From positions 2,046,001-2,110,000 of the forward strand of contig NZ_CP034036.1 in assembly GCF_005484965.1 (NCBI RefSeq): DNA of 64,000 nucleotides. The letters are read 5' to 3'. The notes beneath the pieces are model-generated. The model made no database searches. It had not been told where the DNA came from and saw only the letters and a list, made by a program, of their open reading frames with translations. How positions within the stretch are numbered: the first letter of the stretch is position 1; each line of letters begins with the position of its first letter. This DNA is from Brenneria nigrifluens DSM 30175 = ATCC 13028 (lineage in GTDB: Bacteria; Pseudomonadota; Gammaproteobacteria; Enterobacterales; Enterobacteriaceae). This document shows, piece by piece, positions 26,586-34,314 of this stretch. The translations under genes were made by a program, and so were the position numbers.

Positions 26586-26623
26586 CCCTTTCCAATCCGC
26601 CCTTTGGGAGGGGTTGGAAAGGG
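26586..26623 (+). other. Strong RNA hairpin between hrcC and hrpT
   Basis: Perfect 10-bp inverted repeat CCCTTTCCAA / TTGGAAAGGG enclosing a smaller CCC-TTT-GGG stem. No T run follows. Its place inside the operon suggests an mRNA processing or stability element, or partial termination that lowers hrpT-hrpV output. Confidence 0.55.
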
Positions 26624-26724
26624 TATCGGAGACAGCGTCACTCGCTTCATCACCAGTTCATCTGAATAACTATTTCAATAGCCATCATTTCAATAACCAT
26701 TATCAACAACTACAGGGCATTTCT

Positions 26725-26916
26725 ATGAACCATAAAGCACTGTCAGTGGCGCTGATAGCACTTCTGTTGAGCGCCTGTAATGCACCACGGCAGGTGGCCA
26801 ACTGCGCCTCGGTCACCTGTCGCCCACAGCCGGAAACGCACCAGCTTGTCATCTGGTGGCAACCTGATTTACGCAACGGCCCAGCGGATTACAGCAGGGT
26901 AAATGTAGATGAGTGA
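26725..26916 (+). CDS. hrpT: HrpT, T3SS lipoprotein (secretin pilotin)
   Basis: A 63-aa lipoprotein: charged start MNHK, hydrophobic core, lipobox LLLSAC with Cys at about residue 18. HrpT is the outer-membrane pilot for HrcC in group I systems. Start 26725 gives a normal signal peptide; the longer in-frame reading would not. It overlaps hrpV by 8 bp. Confidence 0.92.
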   Translation: MNHKALSVALIALLLSACNAPRQVANCASVTCRPQPETHQLVIWWQPDLRNGPADYSRVNVDE

Positions 26917-27256
26917 GCCAGAGGAAGTCGTCGACAATCAGCATGACTTTCTCGCGGCGATGGAAACTGCACCGACAGCCTGTTGGTCTGTACAGTCGGG
27001 CATCACGCTGTGGTATACGGTGGTGTCGAGGCGGGAGCCAGCACTCGTCTTAACGCTTGCTCCCGCCCGACATTATCCCGGTATGCTGCGGCAAATTTTA
27101 CAACGCCGTTTTCTGGAAGCCGATGAACTGTCTGCATGCGACCTGAGTCTGGATGAACAGCAAAATCTGCGGTTACATCGCTCGCTACCCGCATCGATGG
27201 AGCCTATCGCGGAGATCGAGGAACTGTGGCGTTTAGCTGGTCTGCCTCCGCGCTGA
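26909..27256 (+). CDS. hrpV: HrpV, negative regulator of HrpS
   Basis: A 115-aa acidic protein, last gene of the hrpF operon. In group I systems it binds HrpS and represses the hrp regulon until HrpG titrates it. Length and position are as expected. Confidence 0.92.
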   Translation: MSEPEEVVDNQHDFLAAMETAPTACWSVQSGITLWYTVVSRREPALVLTLAPARHYPGMLRQILQRRFLEADELSACDLSLDEQQNLRLHRSLPASMEPIAEIEELWRLAGLPPR

Positions 27257-27291
27257 ACGGTGAAAAGTGATACGTTTTCGTGCGAGCAGCG

Positions 27292-27319
27292 GGAACCGTA
27301 CAGGCCAGAAAATCACTTA
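27292..27319 (+). promoter_or_regulatory. hrp box of hrpN
   Basis: GGAACC-N15-TCACTTA; the -35 half is perfect and the -10 half has one change (CCAC to TCAC). It lies 81 bp before the hrpN start. The hrpW box has the same TCACTTA variant. Confidence 0.88.
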
Positions 27320-27400
27320 ATGGGGGAGTGTCACAGTTACGTGGGCTGACCGCACATCCACTGGCGCTTTCATAACCCATTTACTCATTGAGGAAACATT

Positions 27401-28471
27401 ATGCTTAATTCTCTTGGTGGCGGAGCTTCTCTGCAAATAACAATCAAGGCGGGCGGTAACGGCGGTTTATTTCAATCTCAGTCTTCACAAAATGGTGCAT
27501 CGCCGTCGCAGTCGGCATTTGGTGGCCAGCGTAGCAATATCGCAGAACAACTGTCCGATATCATGACGACCATGCTGTTCATGGGTAGCATGATGGGCGG
27601 CGGTATGGGCGGTAGTCTTGGCGGGTTGGGTAGTAGCTTAGGCAGCTTGGGCGGTGGTTTACTGGGACAGGGTTTGGCCGGAGGTCTTGGCAGTAGCCTT
27701 GGCAGTGGTCTGGATAGCGAGCTCGGTGGTGGATTGGGTGGTGCGCTGGGCGCGGGTATGAATGCCATGAATCCATCAGCCATGATGGGCAGCCTGCTAT
27801 TTAGCGCGCTGGAAGATCTGCTGGGTGGCGGTATGTCGCAACAGCAGGGGGGGCTTTTCGGTAACAAACAGCCGACGTCCCCGGAAATTTCAGCGTATAC
27901 CAAAGGCGTTAACGATGCGCTGTCCGCGATTTTGGGTAACGGCCTGAGTCAGGCTCAAGGACAAAATTCACCTCTGCAACTGGGTAACAATGGCCTGCAA
28001 GGTTTGAGCGGCGCAGGCGCATTCAATCAACTGGGCAATACGCTGGGGATGAGCGTTGGGCAAAAAGCGGGCTTGCAGGAACTGAACAACATCAGCACCC
28101 ATAATGACAGCCCGACGCGTTATTTCGTCGATAAAGAAGACCGTAAGATGGCAAAAGAGATTGGCCAGTTTATGGATCAATACCCTGAAGTCTTCGGCAA
28201 ACCGGAATACCAGAAAGATAACTGGCAGACGGCGAAGCAGGATGACAAATCCTGGGCTAAGGCGCTGAGCAAGCCGGATGACGACGGCATGACCAAAGGC
28301 AGCATGGATAAATTCATGAAGGCTGTTGGCATGATTAAGAGCGCAGTAGCGGGTGACACCGGTAATACTAACCTAAATGCTCGTGGCAACGGCGGTGCCT
28401 CTCTGGGTATTGATGCATCTATGATCGGTGACCGCATTGTCAATATGGGGTTGAAGAAGCTCGCTGATTAA
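27401..28471 (+). CDS. hrpN: HrpN, harpin
   Basis: A 356-aa secreted, heat-stable, glycine-rich harpin without Cys. A Gly/Ser/Leu/Met-rich repetitive stretch runs from about 65 to 150 (GGLGSSLGSLGGG-type), and the C-terminal part (about 245-350) is more charged and conserved (DDKSWAKALSKPDDDGM). Harpins act at the plant cell surface and help translocation. AGGAAA precedes the start; single-gene operon with its own hrp box and terminator. Confidence 0.97.
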   Translation: MLNSLGGGASLQITIKAGGNGGLFQSQSSQNGASPSQSAFGGQRSNIAEQLSDIMTTMLFMGSMMGGGMGGSLGGLGSSLGSLGGGLLGQGLAGGLGSSLGSGLDSELGGGLGGALGAGMNAMNPSAMMGSLLFSALEDLLGGGMSQQQGGLFGNKQPTSPEISAYTKGVNDALSAILGNGLSQAQGQNSPLQLGNNGLQGLSGAGAFNQLGNTLGMSVGQKAGLQELNNISTHNDSPTRYFVDKEDRKMAKEIGQFMDQYPEVFGKPEYQKDNWQTAKQDDKSWAKALSKPDDDGMTKGSMDKFMKAVGMIKSAVAGDTGNTNLNARGNGGASLGIDASMIGDRIVNMGLKKLAD

Positions 28472-28499
28472 ACGGCGGATTTCTGCCAAACATGCTTAT

Positions 28500-28531
28500 G
28501 CCGGTCACGTAATGTGGCCGGCATTATTTTT
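28500..28531 (+). terminator. Rho-independent terminator after hrpN
   Basis: Stem GCCGG-t-CAC / GTG-g-CCGGC closed by GTAAT and followed by ATTATTTTT, about 29 bp past the hrpN stop. Confidence 0.8.
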
Positions 28532-28545
28532 AACGTTATGTTATT

Positions 28546-28794
28546 GCGTTGCGAGTGCTAACCCCCTTCAACATTGGCATGATAAGCAGCGTCGACTGGG
28601 GGAGTTATGCCAGAGAAGTCCTGAAGGAGAATCACCTGACAGATAAAATCTTTACACAGCGCAATGAGCGTAACAATCTGACGCTTCGTACCCGTATCAA
28701 GCGGTTGGCTCGCAAAACGATTTGCTTCTCACGCTCTATCGAAGTCCACGAAAAAGTCATCGGCTCCTTCATCGAAAAGTACATGTTCTACTAA
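28546..28794 (+). pseudogene. IS1-family transposase remnant (InsB C-terminus)
   Basis: The encoded stretch NIGMISSVDWGSYAREV... to RKTICFSRSIEVHEKVIG...FIEKYMFY is the C-terminal part of the IS1 InsB transposase. InsA and the InsB N-terminus are missing. It begins about 15 bp after the hrpN terminator and marks the left boundary of foreign DNA in the island. Confidence 0.88.
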
Positions 28795-28825
28795 TTGGAA
28801 GCGCCACCCCAAAATAAATATGCCT

Positions 28826-28853
28826 GGAACCATTCCCCCTTTCATTCCACTCA
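28826..28853 (+). promoter_or_regulatory. hrp box of the effector-like gene
   Basis: GGAACC-N15-CCACTCA, a perfect HrpL consensus. It lies 140 bp before the start of the AT-rich gene at 28994 and after the IS1 remnant, so it belongs to that gene and not to hrpN. Confidence 0.9.
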
Positions 28854-28993
28854 ATCATAGGCTCATGTCATCATATGTGATTTTGGATAAATCATTGATG
28901 ATGTTGTAACGACGTTGAGCTGACATTGCCAGAAAAGGGAGTTTCATTCATCTTATTTTACACTTCAAATATATGAATCAGAGGAATAATATT

Positions 28994-30088
28994 ATGTTAT
29001 CTAATGTAAACCCAATAAAAAACCATGGTCAGTACAATTTACCTAATATCAATGAAAAGCCAGCACAAGAGAAAAAACATGCGGATAATTCAAATGAAAA
29101 CCAGGCTCCATCGCTTCGTCCAGTAGTCACTCCTTGGCCTGAACGTAATCCAAATATAAGAGAGGCAACCTCAGACGATATCAAAAAAAAAGAGCTATCA
29201 CCATTTTCTAATGGTGCGGCCAAAAGTATGTCACAGCCTAACCAGGATGTTAACGCTGATAAGAATTTACTTCAGGCAAAAAATTATGGCCATCAGGCTG
29301 ATAATAATCAATTTTCATTACGGGATAAATTACAATATACGAACGGTCAAGGGGCTCTGAAAGATGCCGTAAACATTGTAATCAATCGTAATAAAGAATT
29401 GGAAAGTCTAGGCGCATTTACCGCGACATCCAATATGAATTCACCTCATAATGGAGCCTATTTCTGGAGCGGTAGCACTATGAAAGATGGTGAAGTTATC
29501 CATTCTGCAATGTTGACAGCTCAGTCGATCGCTGAAAAGCAAGGAGGAGTAACACTAGAGATGACGGAAGGAGGGCATTCACTGCATAATTACAGTGGTG
29601 AAGAGGATAGCTTTTCTTTTATAAAAGAAAGATTCAAGTATGCGGACGGTACAAAATTAAGTGATGATAACTATACGGTCAAAAAGGATCTCATTGAAAA
29701 AGGGATTGCAAATACAGGTATTGATATATTGGTAGAAACAGGGATAAGTAAAACGGATAGCAAAGAATCCGTTGTCTCATCACAACATTCCGTTCCTCAT
29801 ACCCTTTGGGATATCATGTCGATGCGCTATGCAGACAAAGTTACTGGGGAAGCAAAAGCAATACATGCCATTTCGGAAAAAGATCCCTATGTTAAAAGCG
29901 AAGCATTCCAAAACAATACCTGGAATGCTAAAGAGCGTCCTACTTTAGAAAATAATGGTGTTTCAGTGAAAGAATTATATTCTGAGCAACTGGATGGTCA
30001 TCTAGTAGGTGAAAATAAAAGTAATAAAAAGAATTGGGCCAACACCGGAGGATTCATTGGGAATATAAAACCTGATAACCATAGCTAA
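28994..30088 (+). CDS. Putative HrpL-regulated type III effector (not a recognised hrp gene)
   Basis: A 364-aa soluble protein with no signal peptide or membrane segment. The start at 28994 has GAGGA 9 bp upstream; an in-frame ATG at 28973 has none. Residues 1-110 are polar, Asn/Ser/Pro/Gln-rich and low in order, as in T3SS export regions. The C-terminal two thirds look like a compact enzyme domain with FWSG (157-160), TLEMTEGG (187-194), LWDIMSMRYAD (271-281) and ERPTLENN (314-321). By eye this order recalls small catalytic toxin domains of polymorphic toxins, but no activity is assigned. The DNA is clearly more AT-rich than the hrp genes, and IS remnants lie on both sides. The consensus hrp box places it in the HrpL regulon. 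Confidence 0.75.
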   Translation: MLSNVNPIKNHGQYNLPNINEKPAQEKKHADNSNENQAPSLRPVVTPWPERNPNIREATSDDIKKKELSPFSNGAAKSMSQPNQDVNADKNLLQAKNYGHQADNNQFSLRDKLQYTNGQGALKDAVNIVINRNKELESLGAFTATSNMNSPHNGAYFWSGSTMKDGEVIHSAMLTAQSIAEKQGGVTLEMTEGGHSLHNYSGEEDSFSFIKERFKYADGTKLSDDNYTVKKDLIEKGIANTGIDILVETGISKTDSKESVVSSQHSVPHTLWDIMSMRYADKVTGEAKAIHAISEKDPYVKSEAFQNNTWNAKERPTLENNGVSVKELYSEQLDGHLVGENKSNKKNWANTGGFIGNIKPDNHS

Positions 30089-30164
30089 GTATTAGCTATA
30101 AACTAAACAAGCTCAGTCCGAGTTGGGTAATGTTGGCATCAACAAGAAAACCAACCGGACTGAG
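30081..30164 (+). terminator. Inverted repeats after the effector-like gene
   Basis: ATAGCTAA/TTAGCTAT spans the stop codon, and CTCAGTCCG/CGGACTGAG with flanking GTTGG/CCAAC (30112-30164) follows. Neither has a long T run. They may form an end-of-transcript structure or be part of an inactive mobile element end. Confidence 0.4.
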
Positions 30165-30241
30165 TAATATGTGGTCGAGTAGATAATGCATTCAATCGAT
30201 AGAAGTTTCTGTTTGATCTTACCCACCATTAGTGGACACGC

Positions 30242-30302
30242 GGCTTTGTTGAATAAATCAGATTTGGGATAGACCCTGTACACGATTCTGTGTAAATGCC
30301 TT
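30242..30302. mobile_element. Terminal sequences of two IS elements
   Basis: GGCTTTGTTGAATAAATC at 30242-30259 is the IS903-type (IS5 family) terminal inverted repeat. About 15 bp on, TACACGATTCTGTGTA (30280-30295) resembles an IS256-family end. They belong with the chimeric transposase fragment just to the right. Confidence 0.65.
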
Positions 30303-30305
30303 TTC

Positions 30306-30632
30306 TCAGTAGTGACCGTCCAGACGATCACCGAACTCGATAATAAAACGGCTCATTGCCAGCCGCCAGTTCTGGATTGGCATGCTCCATTTTTTTGACG
30401 CCGACTGTATCGCCAGATAAATCACTTTCCGCATCGAGTCATCCGTTGGGAACACCTTGCGTTTCTTTAGCGCCGAGGGTGTTTTAAAACCGACGTTAAC
30501 CGACATTGCCCGCTTGCTGACACTTGTGTAATCCGGGCAGCGCAATGGGACGCCCATCAAGTCAAAAATGGAATCAATAAAGCCCTGAGCGGCCCGCAGG
30601 CTCAGCCGGAATACGCGTTTAATCATCAACAC
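30306..30632 (-). pseudogene. Chimeric transposase remnant: IS903-like start joined to IS256-family end
   Basis: Read leftward, the first about 50 codons (MLMIKRVFRLSLRAAQGFID...CPDYTSVSKRA...FKTP) are from the N-terminal half of an IS5/IS903 transposase. The rest (KKRKVFPTDDSMRKVIYLAI...WRLAMSRFIIEFGDRLDGHY) is the C-terminus of an IS256/mutator transposase. One element probably inserted into the other and a deletion fused them in frame. Neither can be active. Confidence 0.85.
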
Positions 30633-30680
30633 AGTCGATTAACACTAAAAAATATAAATACGTCCCCCACTTTAGATAAA

Positions 30681-30713
30681 AAAAGCCAGCACAGGTTTCC
30701 CTTACTGGCTTTT
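30681..30713 (-). terminator. Terminator of the hrpW operon
   Basis: AAAAGCCAG / CTGGCTTTT, 9-bp perfect stem with A/T flanks on both sides, 25 bp past the stop of the small gene downstream of hrpW. It could act in both directions. Confidence 0.8.
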
Positions 30714-30737
30714 CCCCGGTGCGGTATGGCACAAATA

Positions 30738-31061
30738 TTACATTTGACGCACCGCAATAAAGCGATCGGCGATCAGGCGGGCGACCCAGAACGAAGTCTG
30801 CGCCACGTCGCTGTGTAGCCCATTCTCCGTATGGATATCGGCCTTGCGCAGGAAATCCTGCTCCAGTGAATCCACAAACGTATCGAACTCGAACTCCCCT
30901 CGCCGTGGCGACCCTGACTGGCTGAGCACCGTGTTTAACTGTGTTCTCACCAGATGGATAGCCTGAGTGAACGCTTCACGTTGAGCCGGCGTAATGTATC
31001 CACCTTGTCTGGCGATATCCGCCCAGCGAGTAGGGGACAGCGGTATCATCGTGTTTGGCAT
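30738..31061 (-). CDS. Small protein co-transcribed with hrpW
   Basis: A 107-aa soluble, mostly helical protein of unknown function. Its ATG comes 1 bp after the hrpW stop, so translation is coupled, and both share the hrpW hrp box. Size and position recall a dedicated secretion partner, but there is no acidic C-terminal amphipathic helix that would clearly mark a class I chaperone. No family was recognised. Confidence 0.75.
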   Translation of the reverse strand: MPNTMIPLSPTRWADIARQGGYITPAQREAFTQAIHLVRTQLNTVLSQSGSPRRGEFEFDTFVDSLEQDFLRKADIHTENGLHSDVAQTSFWVARLIADRFIAVRQM

Positions 31062-31062
31062 C

Positions 31063-32487
31063 TTAATTCACCTGTAAGTTGGCAGAGTCGGGCACTTTGT
31101 AGTGATTATTGACATTCGTCAGGTTGATATTGCTGCCTTTGACGTTCAACCCTTCGCTGTCGCTTTTCACGAACGAAAACTTGCCGTTTTCTGCGTCAAT
31201 GTTGCTCAGGTTCAAATTCCAGTTGCCCTGCTGTCCGCCGTTGGTGCGCACGAACGTACCGAAATCTTTCGCTTTGAAATTATCGATAGTCAGGTTGGCA
31301 TCGGCGTTCAACTGGAAGATCTTATCGGAAGCGCCCTGAGCACTGCTATTGGTGATTTCAACGTTGGCAGGTTTACCGCCGTTCGATTTCACCGTCAGCG
31401 CATCTTCACCTACATTGGTCCAGTGCACGTTATCAATTTTGGCATCGCCACGAACGTGCACGCCGTCCGCCGCATTATCACCAAACACCACGTTTTTCAG
31501 CGTTGCGCCCGGCGCCAGTTCAAACAGCGGTTTCTGGCCTTCAGCCTGGCCGCCGTCACCTAACTTGCTGCCCGCGGTAAAGGTTTTGCCGCCGCCATCA
31601 AAAACCTCACCGGGGCCGACTTTGATGGTGTCGTTTACTACAGTGGCATTACCGCTGGCAGTAGGGAAGGATACCGGACCAGCCCCCGCGGTTGAGGCTG
31701 CGGGTGACGCTCCTGGTGATACGCCGCCGCTCCCACCGACAGGTGCGGAAGGTGCAGCAGGTGAAGCGCCGCCAGAAGGCGCTGATGGTGCAGTTGGCGA
31801 TCCGCCGTTACCACCGGAGGATGCCTGAGGCACTCCCACTGATGGCGAACCGCTACCTTGTGACTGGCCACTACCTTGCGGCTGGCCGAATTCACCTTTC
31901 TGTGAATCCATCAAATTGCCGATCAATTCCAGCAGCGCTTTTAACAGATCGTTGGTACTCAATTGACCTCCGCCATCGGCTGTTGGACTGATGGCATTGT
32001 CTAATGCGCTGCCTGCTGAATCTTGCAGCAGGGAACGGCTCAGATCTTCTGGATTTTGCGCACTGCCTGCGTCGCCGGTGCCGGATGACCCCGTCAGCGG
32101 TGATGTACCGCTGTTGCCACCCGTCGCGCCAGACGAACCCGAAGCGAACGGGTTCCCCGCTTCTTGACCATTTTTGCCCTGAATCAGGGTTTCTAACAGC
32201 TTCATCAGCATATCGGCAGGGCTGCCGTTTTGACCTAATGCCGAACTTCCCCCATTGCCTGCACCAGCTTGCCCCAGCGGACTGCCGTCTGTTGATGATG
32301 GCGTATTACCTTGTGAATTGGGCAGAAGGGCACTCAACAACGTGTCCAGCGCCTCCATCAGTTGATTATCTTGCTGTGCAGAACGTGGCGCTCCCCCGCT
32401 GTTGCTGCCTGATAGAGGGGAATTCAGCCCTGTCGAGGACAGGCCTGCGCCGGGTTGTATGCTGAGCGTAATCGTCATATCAGCCAT
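31063..32487 (-). CDS. hrpW: HrpW, harpin with pectate lyase domain
   Basis: A 474-aa secreted two-domain protein. Residues 1 to about 285 form a Gly/Ser/Pro-rich harpin domain with long low-complexity tracts. Residues about 286-474 are a class III pectate lyase-like beta-helix (GEVFDGGGKTFTAG, NVVFGDNAADGVHVRGDA, VHWTNVGEDALT). HrpW binds pectate at the plant wall. AGGAG precedes the ATG at 32487. The hrp box lies 60 bp upstream. Confidence 0.96.
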   Translation of the reverse strand: MADMTITLSIQPGAGLSSTGLNSPLSGSNSGGAPRSAQQDNQLMEALDTLLSALLPNSQGNTPSSTDGSPLGQAGAGNGGSSALGQNGSPADMLMKLLETLIQGKNGQEAGNPFASGSSGATGGNSGTSPLTGSSGTGDAGSAQNPEDLSRSLLQDSAGSALDNAISPTADGGGQLSTNDLLKALLELIGNLMDSQKGEFGQPQGSGQSQGSGSPSVGVPQASSGGNGGSPTAPSAPSGGASPAAPSAPVGGSGGVSPGASPAASTAGAGPVSFPTASGNATVVNDTIKVGPGEVFDGGGKTFTAGSKLGDGGQAEGQKPLFELAPGATLKNVVFGDNAADGVHVRGDAKIDNVHWTNVGEDALTVKSNGGKPANVEITNSSAQGASDKIFQLNADANLTIDNFKAKDFGTFVRTNGGQQGNWNLNLSNIDAENGKFSFVKSDSEGLNVKGSNINLTNVNNHYKVPDSANLQVN

Positions 32488-32546
32488 AACATCTCCTTGA
32501 AAGTGAATAGTGATGAGTCGTTAACAGGCTTACGTCTGTTGCGTAT

Positions 32547-32574
32547 TAAGTGAGGGGATGTGTGATGTGGTTCC
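32547..32574 (-). promoter_or_regulatory. hrp box of hrpW
   Basis: Read leftward it is GGAACC-N15-TCACTTA, the same variant as the hrpN box. It is back to back with the dspE box 23 bp to the right. Confidence 0.87.
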
Positions 32575-32597
32575 CGGTCGGGAAGGAGAAAGATGGT

Positions 32598-32625
32598 GGA
32601 ACTGAAATGAGATAACCGCCACTTA
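32598..32625 (+). promoter_or_regulatory. hrp box of the dspE remnant
   Basis: GGAACT-N15-CCACTTA, identical in both halves to the hrpA box and 36 bp before the ATG at 32662. The promoter has survived although the gene behind it has not. Confidence 0.85.
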
Positions 32626-32661
32626 GCTTGCACGTTCACTTCATCACCTTTGGAACCTGTT

Positions 32662-33258
32662 ATGCAAAAAATCCAGCATGTTCAGCCTGGCGTGTCCACT
32701 TCGGAGATTGCACCAGCTTACGCTAGCTAAAACATCTTTCTCACAGGTTCGGGCAGGATTACCGGGAAAGTGAGCTATTCCGGTGGATATGACGTCAGTA
32801 CATATCTGACAGGAAAAACCTCGGCGCAGATGACGCAAAACATTAACAGCAAACACAGCTTTGCGCCGGATGTCCGCGCCTCATTCGGCGTCTCCGCCAG
32901 CCTGCAAATGGCGCAGCAAAATGCCCTGAATTTTACCCTTAGTGAAGAGGCGCTTCCTGGCTTTATTGACGGGCTATCGAGCGGCACGATCAACCCGCTA
33001 GCCCTGCTGGACAAAGGGGAGCAGCACAGCGTGAAAGCGGGTAAAACGGTCAGCTTTAATCTGGATGGTAATGCGGCGCTGGAGCTGCGCGGTGGCATAA
33101 ATCTGACGGAAAAAGGTGCCGCGCCAACCAGTGCCACATTACGCGGTTCTGTTGGCCTGACCGCAAGCGCCAACGTGCTGTCTGCCACCAGTTCATCGAG
33201 CGTCGCTCAAGGCGAGAAATCCACTACTTATACGGAGTCTGACAAATGGCGGCGATGA
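32662..33258 (+). pseudogene. dspE: dspE (AvrE-family effector), internally deleted remnant
   Basis: A short start (MQKIQHVQPGVSTSEIAPAY, 22 codons) ends at an in-frame TAA at 32728. The same frame then continues with DspE/AvrE C-terminal sequence: ITGKVSYSGGYDVSTYLTG, FAPDVRASFGVSASLQMA, LSSGTINPLALLDKGEQ, GSVGLTASANVLSA. DspE is normally over 1,600 residues, so nearly all of it is gone. The fragment ends abruptly at KWRR, where it overlaps the dspF fragment. That the first 22 codons are the native dspE start is inferred from position and frame. Confidence 0.82.
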
Positions 33259-33467
33259 AAGGGTGCTGGCTGGCGTTGGATGAAAATTCGACGCTACGTT
33301 TGTGCACGCAGCACGCAGCAGAAACTTTAGATGAACCAAGCTTTACGGCGCTGCTGCCTGCGTTTATCCGCCAGGCAAAAGAAACTCGCCTGCTGATTCG
33401 TGGGCTATTCGGCTCATGGCGGCTTAACGCTGTTGATCCGCCACAGCCTGTTGATCCACGGCAATAA
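33246..33467 (+). pseudogene. dspF: dspF chaperone, C-terminal remnant
   Basis: Codons from GCWLALDENSTLRLC to FIRQAKETRLL (up to about 33400) match the end of the CesT-type chaperone DspF that serves DspE. The N-terminal three quarters are missing. The final codons read into the 3' end of the convergent regulator gene. The deletion that removed dspE therefore also took most of dspF. Confidence 0.75.
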
Positions 33468-34113
33468 AGGCCAGCATAGTTTCGCTGCCGTCCAGAATAT
33501 CAGACTGGATGGCCTGTCGAGCGGCGCCGGCATCGTGCTGTCGTAGCGCAGCAAGAACGTCCTCATGATGTTCGATAGCCATCTGTACGGAAAAATGTGC
33601 ATAGGCCTGCGCGATCAGCGGGCCGGTGCGCATCCATAAACTGCCGATAAACTGTGTCAACAGCGGCATACGCCCTGCCTGTGCCAGAAACAGGTGGAAC
33701 TCGCTATTCAACCGTAACGCTTCGCGTAGGTTTTTTTCGTCAATCGCCAGGCGGTTCTGGCGAATATTTTCTTCAATCTGCCCCAGCATCTTCGGCGTAA
33801 TGTGTGCAGCAGCCCGTTCCGCGCCAGTGCCTTCCAGCGCCAGTCGCAATGTGCGAATTTCTTTAAACTGATCGTCGGTTAATTGTGGGACGCGGATATC
33901 ACGCGGCGTCTTGAGTACCAGAGCCTGTTCTTTCGCTAGTTGCAGGATTGCATCTCTTACTGGCGTTACGCTGGTGCCAACCTGTGCGGCAAGCTCCCGT
34001 ATTCTCAGGCGGTCGTCCGGTTTAAGTTGGCCGGTAATTAACGCCTCACGCAGCATGGTGTAAACGCTGGAACCCAGATAGCTGTGATTGATCTGCCCAA
34101 TTGGATAATTCAC
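33424..34113 (-). CDS. GntR-family transcriptional regulator, FadR/FCD type
   Basis: A 229-aa regulator. The winged helix-turn-helix is about residues 12-75 (LITGQLKPDDRLRIRELAAQ, TPVRDAILQL) and the all-helical FCD ligand domain about 90-215, with the metal-site histidines in NSEFHLFLA and EHHEDVLAAL. The target metabolite is unknown. It faces the dspF fragment; its upstream side is cut off by the prophage. Confidence 0.9.
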   Translation of the reverse strand: MNYPIGQINHSYLGSSVYTMLREALITGQLKPDDRLRIRELAAQVGTSVTPVRDAILQLAKEQALVLKTPRDIRVPQLTDDQFKEIRTLRLALEGTGAERAAAHITPKMLGQIEENIRQNRLAIDEKNLREALRLNSEFHLFLAQAGRMPLLTQFIGSLWMRTGPLIAQAYAHFSVQMAIEHHEDVLAALRQHDAGAARQAIQSDILDGSETMLAFIAVDQQAVADQQR

Positions 34114-34314
34114 TGTTCCCCCAGAGAGAAGCGCTGCGCAAGTGATGAGATAATAAGCATGAGTTAGCGTCGCAACGACCCACGGCGATGAAGTCCGTTA
34201 ACTTATTGTTTCTGATGATTTTATGCGCTTTCATTAAATTTCAACTATTTGATATTTAATGACTTTAAGATGTTGTTTGATTTCAATCTCTATCATAGTA
34301 TTTCACCACTACGA

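Noticed and set aside
27478..27903. Proline-rich frame opposite hrpN
   Set aside because: It is the antisense of the glycine-rich hrpN coding sequence; Gly codons read as Pro on the other strand.
28494..28560. New effector gene transcribed by readthrough from hrpN
   Set aside because: A terminator follows hrpN and the gene has its own consensus hrp box after the IS1 remnant.
31349..31991. Long rightward frames opposite hrpW
   Set aside because: Mirror images of the Gly/Ser/Pro-rich hrpW sequence without ribosome sites.
32651..32678. GGAACC just before the dspE start as a second hrp box
   Set aside because: At 15 bp the sequence is CCAGCAT, not CCACNNA, and the site would lie over the start codon.
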